From NCBI GenBank assembly GCA_945643635.1, contig CALZFC010000015.1, forward strand, positions 2,022,501 through 2,086,500: 64,000 nt of DNA. Direction: 5' to 3'. Positions 1 to 11,800 of the stretch are shown here, one piece after another. Position 1 is the first letter of the stretch, and each line of letters opens with the position of its first letter. The stretch is from Allodiplogaster sudhausi. Lineage: Eukaryota; Nematoda; Chromadorea; Rhabditida; Diplogasteridae. Both the position numbers and the translations under genes were made by a program. The notes below the pieces were generated by a model. The model saw only the letters and a program-made list of their open reading frames with translations, was not told where the DNA came from and ran no database searches.

Positions 1-253
1 CGGACCACGCTATTGCATTGGTATGTTTTTTAATCATTCCAATGACATCTTCTACGTGTTCATGAGAAGACAGACGTATGATGTCATTGATCCAGGCCAG
101 AAGTTCGCGATGCGTGAGCAGAAAGTGATCATGTCGTGGTTTCTTCGGCGGTTCCGAATCTCAGCGACGATTCCATTCGAAGAGAACAAACACAGAATCG
201 ACATCATCCTCAGGCCCAGCAAAGGATTTGTTCTGTGTCTCGAGAGGCTTTGA
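1..253 (+). CDS. Cytochrome P450, CYP4-type, C-terminal end (partial)
   Basis: Two exons are visible: <1..20 and 96..253, with a 75-base intron (gtatgt donor, tccag acceptor). Joined, they encode the haem-binding motif GPRYCIGQKFA. The cysteine is the thiolate ligand of the haem, and the splice falls inside the glycine codon after it. The rest reads as a normal P450 C-terminus: the L-helix with EQKVIMSWFLRRFRI, then PFEEN and IILRPSKGF, typical of animal CYP4 monooxygenases of the endoplasmic reticulum. The stop is at 251-253. Only the last 59 or so residues are in the window; substrate recognition and the membrane anchor lie to the left. The match to the family is strong, the exact subfamily is not known. 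Confidence 0.93.
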   Translation, partial: GPRYCIGMFFNHSNDIFYVFMRRQTYDVIDPGQKFAMREQKVIMSWFLRRFRISATIPFEENKHRIDIILRPSKGFVLCLERL

Positions 254-1359
254 TTCTTTCCCTCTCTGCATATTCCCTACGTCATCTCAGTAACCCACTT
301 ATCTCACATTCATGAGTCAATTACTGATACCTTCTAGTCACAGTAGCCTTTGTGTGCTAATTGAAAGCATTGTCAGTTATATCTTCATTCATTATAGAAA
401 GTAGTCATCAATTATAGGAGATGCTATCAATAAATGAGACAAGCACAAATAAATAGTCGTTGCAAGGATATGCGACACTGTTGAATGGGAGATATACGGA
501 AGGAGCTAGTGGGAACTATGCTTCATGGTACAGAGAATCATTATGAATGGTTGTGGACGTGTTACTTTTCGCTTTTACAAGTCGCACATATCAAATTAGT
601 AAATAATAAGAATTAAAAGGCTCGTTAGTCGAAAGTAAATAATATAAGCTGAGTTAATTATAATTCCTAGAAGGCAGGGAGATGAAATAGTAAAGCCTTG
701 CCACAATGAAGAGAAGGCGAGAGCTTGTACTTGACAAGGTTAGTATGCGTGCTCGGTTTGAACCCGTAGAAGGAGAAGAAGATGACTGATATTATGCAAG
801 ACAGACAAGAACGAATTCTCTTTCCATGCCGCACGTGGCGAAGACTATTATGCACATGGTCCAATAACAATCTACAGTTAGTCAACCACTTCTTGCTTGC
901 AAAGAGACCAAATACGGGTGAACATTACGCAATTGGGATTTAAGGTAGTGTAAAAGACTCTAAATTAATATACTGAAATTACTCACACTTCTACAAGCAG
1001 AACCGGAAGCATATAAAAGAGCTTTTCGGTCGGCTATGCCAAATCGGATGCCGGATATGCAAAATTGAAATGAGATAAGTAAAGAGTGGAATAGAAGAGT
1101 TGGTCAATGATAGCTTTAAGGAGATACGGTGTTGGCCTCGATTATGCTGAGTTTGAGGGAAAAGATGACGAGAATGAGCGAGTGTGAGAGAATGAGAGGA
1201 AGAGAAAACGAGAGAAAAGGCTTAGTCAGGGGGAGGGACTAATGAGTAACTGTTCAAAAGATCGGAAAGAAGAGGAAGATGCGAAAGCGCTCGAGATTAT
1301 TACATCGATATGATGAAAGGCTGACAAGGATGGCCTTCAAGGAGAGCAGCAAGATGAGT

Positions 1360-1399
<40 letters not shown>

Positions 1400-1583
1400 C
1401 ATACGAAAAGAATTAGAATGACAGCAAAGGAGATACTTGGCAAACGACAATAGGAAGACATTACTAAATGATTAGAGTGCTAGCAACCCGTACTCATGCA
1501 TTTCCAGTACAACGTAATGCTGGCCTCTCTATAAATATAGACAAGTGGCATAGTGTGACAGTAAATAAGGATGTGAATGAAAG
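254..1583. other. Intergenic: P450 3' side to DGK 3' end
   Basis: No exon-like segment was recognised here. Both neighbouring genes end toward this stretch, so it should hold two 3' untranslated regions. A (GA)n microsatellite sits near 1360-1398. Short open frames in it do not resemble proteins. Confidence 0.6.
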
Positions 1584-4179
1584 TTAGTAACTTGACTGGC
1601 TGGGATCTGTGCTGGGTGGGTCGGGATCTGCCCTCCGGGTGAAGACTGCGGGAGACTTGGTCTTCTTACCTCCGCCTACCGTACCAGGGACGAGGTGCTC
1701 AGCTGACGCTCGCACTCCTGCAGAGGACAGAGATACACAGATGAAAGAGAGAGGGAGACAATCAAAGAGAATTAGAGAAATAGAGAAAGAGAAAGGGAAA
1801 GAAAGATATGGGGAAGAAATACAGAGAGACAACAGGCGATGAAAGAGAGAGGCAATAGAATAAAAGAAAGAGAATCTTATACAGACCAGAGCTGGCTCCA
1901 GGGATTGGAGTGGGAGCAGCGGAGGAGGGTGCAGTAGCAGCAGTGGTTGTTGTGAGACTGGTGGAAGAGGGCAGCTCATCTGACACCCCGCCCCTTTTCT
2001 GTCTCCGAGACAGTTTCCGCACCTCCAGGGCTGCCACGTTCTCGCGGATTTCTGCGATTGCATTCTGCAAGCATATGATGTAGCGGGATAATAAATCTAA
2101 TTCCCCAAATGAATGATTCATTGACTTACACAATTAGCTGAATCTTTTAACCTGAAGTCGCTTGGAGTGGCCGAGCTTGATTACGCCGAGTTCGAGAATG
2201 TCCTGGCGTTCCAGATGAATCAGCTCACGGCCCGTGATCTCGTTTGTCTCAACATTCAACTATTCTTTTTGATGTCATCAACAGAAAATGACGCTATCGA
2301 TCACAGAACGGTCAAGAAGTACTTTGAGAGTTCTGACAATAAACTGCGGAGCGTAGGCCGAGAGGCCAATCGAGCCGAGGAAGTTGGACACTTCGTCCGT
2401 CGTCCAATTCGGAGCTGGAAGCTCAATTTGAATGAGCAAAGTGAGAGCTCGAAATGAGACTGACCATTCTTGTATGGATGTCTCTTCCTGCGCAGCTTGT
2501 TGCGTATCCAGCGGGCGAAGCTGCGTGCCTTGCCTCCCCTGCTAACTCCTCTGCTCTCTTCATCCGTCTGTCTCCGCTCCGCTTCCCGACCTAAATCATC
2601 TACTGTTTCGTCTCTCCCATTCGTTTCAAAAGTTCAAAATTCTAGCAAAAAAAAAAAAAAACTGCAGACGTTAATGCTAAGTCCAACGTAGTACTCATAA
2701 CATGTGCATGCAAAGGTATCCGTAATTTAGCACAGAATTCTAACCTTCCTTAATAGCCGCCTCTTCCTTCTGCAGTTCCTGGCGAATACTGTTGATCAGG
2801 AAGCGCCAGTTGGTAGACTCGCCCTTTAAAGCATTCAGTTTTATTTGAAACTACATCTCATAATCAAACTACCATATGCAAAAACGTGTATACAGAGTAG
2901 TCTTTATTATTATAAACACGCGAACTTGGAGAAACCTTGGCATTAACCTCAAAGTTAAATTGAGACGGCTTAGTTTGGTCGGCTGGTGGGAGAAGGGCGG
3001 ATGGGGCAGCAGAGGATGTAGAAGAGCCAACCTCTGCAGCATCAGCCAAGGGAACAGGGCGAATTGTCCGTTGCACGCCACCCGAAGGGCATCCGAGGTG
3101 ACTCTTAATACTTTCATTCATTCTCATGGGCTTTCTCATGACATCTTAATTCTATCGCACTGCGGATACGAGCTTGTGCATGTGTTTCATTGTAGAATTA
3201 TTCTCTCGATCTGAAATCCGAATGCTCATGCCAAGAAGAGACCTCTAGCTGGTCAGCAATGAGTTCGACTGCAGCGACGACCTCCTCCCTGAGAGATAGG
3301 CGGTCTGCTTCGGTGGATGCCATTGGCCCGCTCGGAAGGCTGGCCCCCGTGGTGTCCGCCGTGGCCCCGACCCCTCCACTGCCTCCTCCTCCACTGTGGC
3401 CGATTCTCGTTGCATCGTGCTGGTCGTCCGCCTAGAAAAAGGCTATTTTTATTATTGTTTTGCACTTATTCTCGTTTATTTAACCCCGAACAAATAGAGC
3501 ATTTTCTCGCTCGCAGTCCACCAACACATTTCTTGGAAACCATTAGATTTGAATTCCAGCATACTTACATGTATTTTTTATATAGTGCCATTCGTACATC
3601 AAGGCACGAGGTTCAACAGAAAATGAAAGCAAACTGATGTTGACATACGCGCAAAAATAGAATAAAACTGCTTCAAGTAGGAACTGCGACTGCAAGCGTT
3701 GGGAACCAGAAAAATTATGCGTGACGCAGAAACATTAGGCGTAGGAAATGTTATGATCTGGAGCAACTATGTGGAGGCGTATTAACATCTACAAGAAGCC
3801 CAAGTCGCAGTGGATTTCTTGGTAATGGCGAATTATTCACTTTCTCAGAATTTTGGGGTATAGCGATTTTAGGGATGAGACGCGATAAAGTAAATCATAT
3901 CCCAGCAGTAATATCACATCGGAAAGAAAAGCAGCACGGGCAGACGAAAAGGCAGACAGCCGATTCTTGACCGCATGGACTAGCAGAACCGTCAATGACA
4001 GATTCTGATATATTGCGGCCATTATTTCAGCTACAGAGCAGATAAAAAAAGAGACGGAAAAGGGTTAGAGGCAAAGGTAGAGAAAAAGGATATATGTAGA
4101 GCAAAAGATATAGACATAGGTCAGCGAGAGAAAGTTAAGCCGCTGAACCTGAGAGAGAGAGAGAGAGAGCGAGCGAGCG

Positions 4180-4225
<46 letters not shown>

Positions 4226-5339
4226 CAACTGCGTTTGCAAGCATAGTGTGGCATAAAATCCAGGTTTGTTGACCGCTCCATGTTGATAATCTGTAAAGAT
4301 CTTATTCCCAGCAGGCAACGATACCATGAGAGTGAAAATTGTAGCTGTTATGGAAAAGATGGATGTCGCGCGCTTTGAGTTCCCCCCCCCCCCCCCGGAG
4401 ACCAAATTAGACCCTTTACAATGAAATGAATGGTTGTGTGCGCACTAGCGCCTTCTCCTCTGAGTTCTTTTCCTCTCTCTTCCACCTGACACTTAGCACC
4501 AGCTACTTTCTCTCTCCTTCATTCTCTCACTCCTTCGCTTTCTATGCATTCTCTTCACTTCTCTCCCTTTCTCCTCCTCTCCCCCTTCTCGCTAACTCCT
4601 TCTGTCCTCACGCTTTTCTCAGCACGCAAGCTCGTCCCAACTCCTGAAGCAGCACCGCCCAGGAGTGCAAGTTCATATCGTCCGCTCAATTTTCCTCGTC
4701 TCTAGATTCAACAGAAGTTCTTTTTGCAGACAACGTCACATACATTAATGCAACGAAAATAATTCTCTTCTTTGAGTCTAATTATATTCGTCATAAGGAG
4801 TGAATATCGGCACATGTATCTTTTCTCTCAAGTGTACCACGCACTTTTGCTACTGCAATATTCTCCACATGAGGATCCACTCAAAATCACATTAGTCTAG
4901 CTTCTCCTCGTTTGTTCTAAACGTAGCAAACCAAAGATTGACAAATTTCCCATCCCATGAGAAGAGTGAATGTATTTTCTTGAAGGAGATTTCCCTGTCG
5001 TCATCAACAAGGTATTATACAGAACTCTGCTCATTACTGTATTCCTTCCCACTGATTGAATCCCTTTTCTCCCGTAAGCTTCTGTCTTCATCACAACCGG
5101 AACTCCTCCCCTTGACCCTAATCCTGAACGCAGTCCCTGATGCCAATCCAGTCATTCTGTCTGAGTACGTGCGTGCCAGATAGCCTTTTAGGTGTCTCGT
5201 GGCTTTTCCTTCTCTGAATTCCGGCGCCATTTATGGCCTATTAGGCACCAATAAGCCACCAACGGAGTAAGAAAGTTGGAGGTGGAAGGAGAGGAAAATA
5301 GACACAAATACCGAGATTGAGAGAAACAGCGAGAAAGAC

Positions 5340-5383
<44 letters not shown>

Positions 5384-5849
5384 AAAGCGATGTGACCCGG
5401 ACTCATAGGAAGAGGGGCCACATAGCTGGAGGCCTTGATGCCATCTGCCAGTGAGAGCGACTTTCAATCTCAAAGCACTCCGCAAACGACCGGGGCAATT
5501 GACTCAAATGTTTCAAACTTTACTCCAAGGAATCCGTCCTATCCTAAAGAATACTTTTTATTGTAAGTAAAAATAAAATAAAATTTCGCTTGGGCGTTTA
5601 CATGCTTTACTCATATTTATGCGCAGCGCAGTTTCGCCTTTCAAACTTTTGTTTTAGAAACAGGCGCATGCATATGCTCTCAAAATTCCACTATTTAATT
5701 ATTTAAAAAATCGCTTCTTGACATGGGATTAGTGGAAGAAAATGAACTGAATTTGAAAGGCTAGAAAACAAATTGAGAGAATACGGCGCCATTCCTAGAG
5801 AGATAGATGGGAAAGAGAGGAGAGAGGAGAGAGAGAGATGGAGAGAGAG

Positions 5850-5882
<33 letters not shown>

Positions 5883-8800
5883 TGGAAGGAGAAAATGAAA
5901 TAGAGAAGATACGTATGAAATAAGAAGCAGGACTGGTAGAGTGATTGTATTTTGACACGCCTAACTAGAATTCTCACTCATTTGTCATGTACCAATTGCC
6001 AGTATACGCCATCCCTTCCATCGTTTCCATGTCCATATCAGCTTCAACATAGCAAAACAGCGCTAAATTTGATTTAGCTTCCAGTCGTCTTAGCCATTTT
6101 GGCACGGAAGTATAAAACGGAGAGCTGGGTTCAATGGTACTCAGTGAACGCAGTATTTCATTTACAACTCCGCGTTGGGAATCACATTTTAAGTGGCCTT
6201 TCGACGCTCGTAGTCCATATGCAGCTGTCCTCCTTTGCTTCTACGAATAGACTAGTTGACACTACCTCACTCACTCCGGTCTTCGACGCTAGAATTGAAA
6301 ATGCGCATGCATGCGTGGAGTGGAAACCTTTGCGATATCCGTGAATTGCCTCTAGATTTGAGGGCCAGATAGTGACGCGCTCTCCCAGACTCCCTGAGAT
6401 GAGTGTATTTTCAGGATGTCCCTTCCCGAAGAGTCGGCATCTTCCTTCCTAGGAGACACGGCAGAAAGGGCAGCCTTCAGACGGCGCAAGTTCAGTTCTG
6501 CCGTGAGGACAGCCAAGTGGCTCCTGCTCATTGAGCTACTCATCGCGGGAACCATCGCCTTTCTTCTAGCAATCACAGCCATGTTAGACTCTTCTCATCC
6601 TTTTTAAAACATAAATAGATACCCTCCATTCAAGGCAAGGCTACACATTCAACCTGCTGCTTTCGCTGGTCTGCTCCGCGAATTCTACCATTTCGGCATT
6701 AATTCTAAGGCAAGACAGAACTCTATCCAATTCGATCGTTTCATCGTCTAATGTCAACTGCAATCGTGTTAAAACAAGAAGTTGGTTTAAAGAAGGCTAC
6801 GCAGCGGGTTGTCTGCCTCAGCACTGGTGGCTCATGCCATCTGGAAGGGCCTGCAAGTGGCGCTGCTCATCCCCTCCCTCATCGTCCTCTCCATCGCTCT
6901 AGCCAGGGTATCATTATTGCTTGATAGGAGATAGCCTAAACAAGTACTCCAGGAGGGTCATCTTGGCAACTCGAAGCAGCCTTCCACTTCCATGACTCTG
7001 CTAGCCATTGCATGGGTGTACGGTATCTTCTCCTTCGTGGTTGTCTGCTACTCTGCACATCTCGGCAGAGACATCTGGAGGCGGAAGGCAAACACCTTCT
7101 TGTCAGTCACCAACTCTCCGTGTCATCTCAACTCTAATCTCTTGTCAGAAGTCGCCGATCCAGCACGCATTCCGCTATTTCATACATCTCAACCAGTGCT
7201 GCGGCAGCTGGAAGTATAAGCACGCATGGGCAGTCCAGAACTGGAGGGAGAGAACACACGCTCAGGGGACTCATCGACGAGTCCAAGGCAGATTCCTCAG
7301 ATTATAGGCCAAATGCGCCACTTATCCTGCCCCTCTCTGAGGTTAGCGTCTCCATTCATCTGCTTGGTTGGACAGATCAAAACATTAAAACATAATAGCG
7401 TATTTCCTTGTGAAGCACAGATTTGGCCCCAGTCCATGTACTTCCGCCAAACACGACAAGAACGTTTTCACTCTTTTCGGCCATTCTCGTTTCTGTTCCT
7501 CTTTGCCACTCGCCCTCCATCATACTCTATCTCTCTCTCTCAATCTCTTTCTCCCTCTCCTTCTCTTTCTCTCTCTCTCAATTCTATGCTGCGATTTCTC
7601 ATTTGCTCTAAAAGTGCGCCTTGCTTTCCACTCCAATGCGCATGCATATATCTTTCATTCCCAGTGCAACAAATCTCGGGTATTTCCATTAGATAATAGA
7701 TAAAAGGCCCGAGGGGAAAGGCACAAAAAGCAAAGAGAAGTGGAAGAGACGTAAAATACAATCTGTTAATGAACAGCGGCAGGACAAACCAAAATGCGCC
7801 AACAATGGTAGTTTGCGAGAAACGGGCGGCTACAAAATGCCAAAGGAATGCGAGCAAAAATTTACCTCAAATGAAGATTCAAGGGGAATGCGAGCAAAAA
7901 TTTTACTCTAATGAAGATGCAAAGGCATTCCTTTGGCATTTTGTAACGTATATTTTTAAGTTCACAGGCCAAGTGTCTTTCATGCCATCGACAGAGTCGC
8001 CTTAGCAACAAGGTACGTGGATGCAATAAGTATCGAGATAATAACTGAGTAACCCAATCACCGCAGCAGCCTAACCTCCAACTCGGCGCGACGGACAATG
8101 CTCGCCGTCTCCTGCAGCGTGTCCAGGAACTTGGCAGTCAAGCCGAGGTGAGCCATCTCTGATTCGATGGTGGAGACAAAGGCAGCTGCCCGGTGGAAGA
8201 ACGGAATTTGGTCGCCGCCAATTGGCTCCTGTGCATAACTCTTCTCACTTTGAAATTATAGCATAACTAGAAATATAACTTGACTATATTATGCAAAAAG
8301 AATGATAGAAAAAAAGATTAACAATTGGAATGGAGAAGGAGAGAGCTGTTGGCGTAGACGGAGCAGTTGTTGACTTGTGCTCCTCCCACAGACGAAGCGA
8401 TGCATCAAATGATTGCTACAAATATTGAAATTTTAAAAGACACATCTTTGTTGCAGATGACAACCATACCGCGTTCTTTACCAGGAGCTGGGCGCGATTC
8501 TTGTGAACGATTTGAAGAACTCCCGGCGGCTGCAGCCAAGGCTCACCATCCACCTGTCATTATAACAATCATTTATAGTTCCAAATTAATATTTGTATTT
8601 ACACGAGAGCTTTTGCCATTGCTTGTGAAACCCGTTGAAACTATTCCGACTGGAGAACAACTGATAAAAAGATTGAATGACGAATAGTCAGAAGTGATAC
8701 TTGGACGGGAATGGATTCGTCCCCGTAGATCGTAATCTTGACATGACGACACTGTGCAATACGGTGATTCTGGAGGCGGACGACGTTCGGAACACGGCTG

Positions 8801-11800
8801 GAAGCGACGTGAATCACGCCAAACAAGGCCACAACCTGAAAGTGTAGGCAGTGACACGCTTGCCCTGACAATGAGGGAACGTAGAAACGGAGGAAAATCA
8901 AAACTGCTCTGCCTGATTCCGAAAAAAAACATTAAGTCGCCCACCTCGAGAACTTTGTCATCATACGATTGGATAGTGAAATTCTCGTCATGTCCATCGC
9001 CCCAAAAGTTGGCACCACCAGAATAAGACGGGATGTTCAGGATTACGATACCCTGTAATACGCGACTTTTTTTAAATGTAAATCATGGTGCTAGATAGAA
9101 AAATACAATTATCACTGCATAACAAAAGTGTTGTAACCATTGTAATGGAAAAAATGAATTGAATAGAAAAGAAGAAAAAAAAAATGGAGAGAGAGAGCAG
9201 AAATGAAAAACCTGCAGAGATGGCAGATCGATCGGCAGTCCATCACACTCCAATCGAATCCGCTCATTGAGATTACGGTAGGTGCGGTGAACGAGTTCCT
9301 TTCCACCCAGGATCCCATACCACATGAAGAGCTTCGACCGACTCCTTGTCTGTAATGTAATTAGGTCATAGTCGCAGCTCTGTTCAATTTAGCTAACTAG
9401 TTATAATAAAAGAAAGCCGGTACGGTTTAAAACAATAACTGCTGTTATTTATTTGTATGGAAACAAGAATTAGAAGGTAGAAGAACTGATTAAAAAATGA
9501 ACGTGTGAGCGAATGAAACCTTGTCCGATTCCTCCCGCTTGTTGTGGAAGTCAAGGGCTATCTTAGCATCCAAACCGATTCCAAAGTAGTTATTCATTAC
9601 TTTCAGCTCACCGAACTTGCTGTGCCTGAACAACTCCATGTGAAAAAATAATAATAAAATACATAAAAATGAATAGAATTCAAAAGGACATACTGCTCGT
9701 CGCTGTTTGTATGTTCCCGATGGACATTTGCGTTAAGAAGTAAGATTTCTGCGATGAGAGATCCACCAGTCAGGCCGGATGAAAGAATTCCGCTGGAAAG
9801 TGCTTCAGTTCTGATGCCATTCTCTGAGATGTGGAATGCCACGAACCGCTTGAGTGCCGGGAGTCGTTCAATGAGTGTCTGCTTCTGCTTGTCCTTGACT
9901 AGGATGTTCAATGCTATCTCATTCTTCGCTCCTGCATTGTACGGCGAGCCACTCGTGACTCCGCTGTCGGCCGCGCTGTGATCTCAACAATCTCTATTCA
10001 TATTTTCACTGTATGTATGCTGTTTTACTAAGCTCACAATATCACACATTATATAAATAACACGAGTCACATAAACAGATAAATCAATCGACCAATACTA
10101 GTTCATCTCTAAAAATTTTCAAGAATTCAAAACAAAAGAGTAGAGGAAACGCATGGGAGTTCCGCATATTGTTAACATGAATAAACAATCAGCAATATAA
10201 TCTAACCATAAATGCTGCTGTCAGAATGGCTCTGCCGCAGTTCATCGGCACCTGAGCCAATTCGGGCGAAGCATCGGGTGGTTGCGCCTGGAACACACAC
10301 AGTATTACAATAACAAGTGATCGTGTAAAGCCAATGAATCAATTGTCAAAGAAAGCAAGGAAAGTAACCCGTTCGGCTGGGTCTGGCGCTCTCGCTCTCT
10401 GCCAATCTTCTCCTCCCCGATGATGGGGTTGGCGGTTGTACTGTTCCGACTTGGCTACAATCAGCGCAACAATTTTTTTACACTAGTAAAAAGAGTGGCA
10501 AATAAGCCGAAGAGCGTTTGATTCAAGCCTTGGAAGCACAAACCACGACGTCTTTTCCTCCTCTTCTTCTACTTCATCGTCATCTCCATCTTCACCTTCG
10601 TCCGCCTCTTCCTCCCTTGATATTTGTTTCTCTCCTGGAAACAATTTTCTTTAGACTGATTTCAGTACACACAACAACAATACTCATACTTAAGTAGCAA
10701 ATGGTATTAAAAAGAAATATCAAGTTGGTTCCAAACCAAGTGAAGTGGCACTGCGAAGGCCCCGTCTCGGTCGATCTGTGACTTTGAGGAAAGTGCCAGC
10801 GGAAACCGAGCCGCCCTCGAATCTGGGTGCTCCTCCACCACTGGGAGATGCTGGGGGAGTGTTAGCAGAGGACGAGGAGAGAGTCGAGGCACCCGTCACC
10901 TAACGTCACTAATCCTTATTATGTGATCCCTTGAGGAGCAATGAAATACCTTTAGCACGGAAGGAGTTGTCTTGCTCCGCTTCTTCCGGAATCGTTCCCT
11001 TTTCACGGGTGCAGTGGCGACCAGCGCTGATCTGCAAAAGACTCTTTTCATTGAACGTACAATTAGAAAAACAAACCTGTCAATGGACCCTTCCGCAATC
11101 TGCAACATGTCCTTCAGTGCCTTCTTCAGTGAATTCGCTCTTTGCACCAGCCGCTCCCTTCTCGCGCGTTCCTCTTCACCTTCAAACACATCCGTTGCAT
11201 GCAATAAAAAAAGTACACTTTACGTTGCAAATATCCAATAAGTAAAAGGGGCGCTAATTAATGCAAAAGAACTGAATGCAGAAAGCAACAAACCAATAGT
11301 CTCGCTCGAATCCACTCCGCTTTCATCCCATGTAGTCCACTCGTCAAGATCCTTCATTAGTGGATCTAATCTGGCCAGGAGACTTTGGCACCTGCAATCT
11401 ATTTCCATTTTCTTCTGTAATGGAATTATCGTCATAATAAATAGGAATGGCAAAATGAAAAATGCACTAGATGAAAAAATCAAGATATAGAACTCCCTGA
11501 AATGAAAGAAGTAGGTATAAATCTGACTTGGCAGTGAGTGGATCGTCACTCTGGTGTCCGTATTCTTTCTCCCAATTCTCGACCACGGAATAAGTGGTCT
11601 GCAGCTGCTCCATCAGCATCTTCACAACCACGCACAGCTCTCTAAAAAGAAGTTAATTACGCAATTCGGCTTTATACTCGATGAACCAGCGAAAGAAAAT
11701 ATATACAGGATTAGGATTACAGCCGGGACACATATGTAAGTACTAACTTGACGGCCCTCACAACATGACTGATCTCCTCAGCTTCCATGACTGCCACGAC

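Noticed and set aside
1609..2457. Plus-strand open frames over the DGK 3' exons, including one starting [16 protein letters not shown]
   Set aside because: They are antisense shadows of the SAM-domain exons, which match DGK delta/eta.
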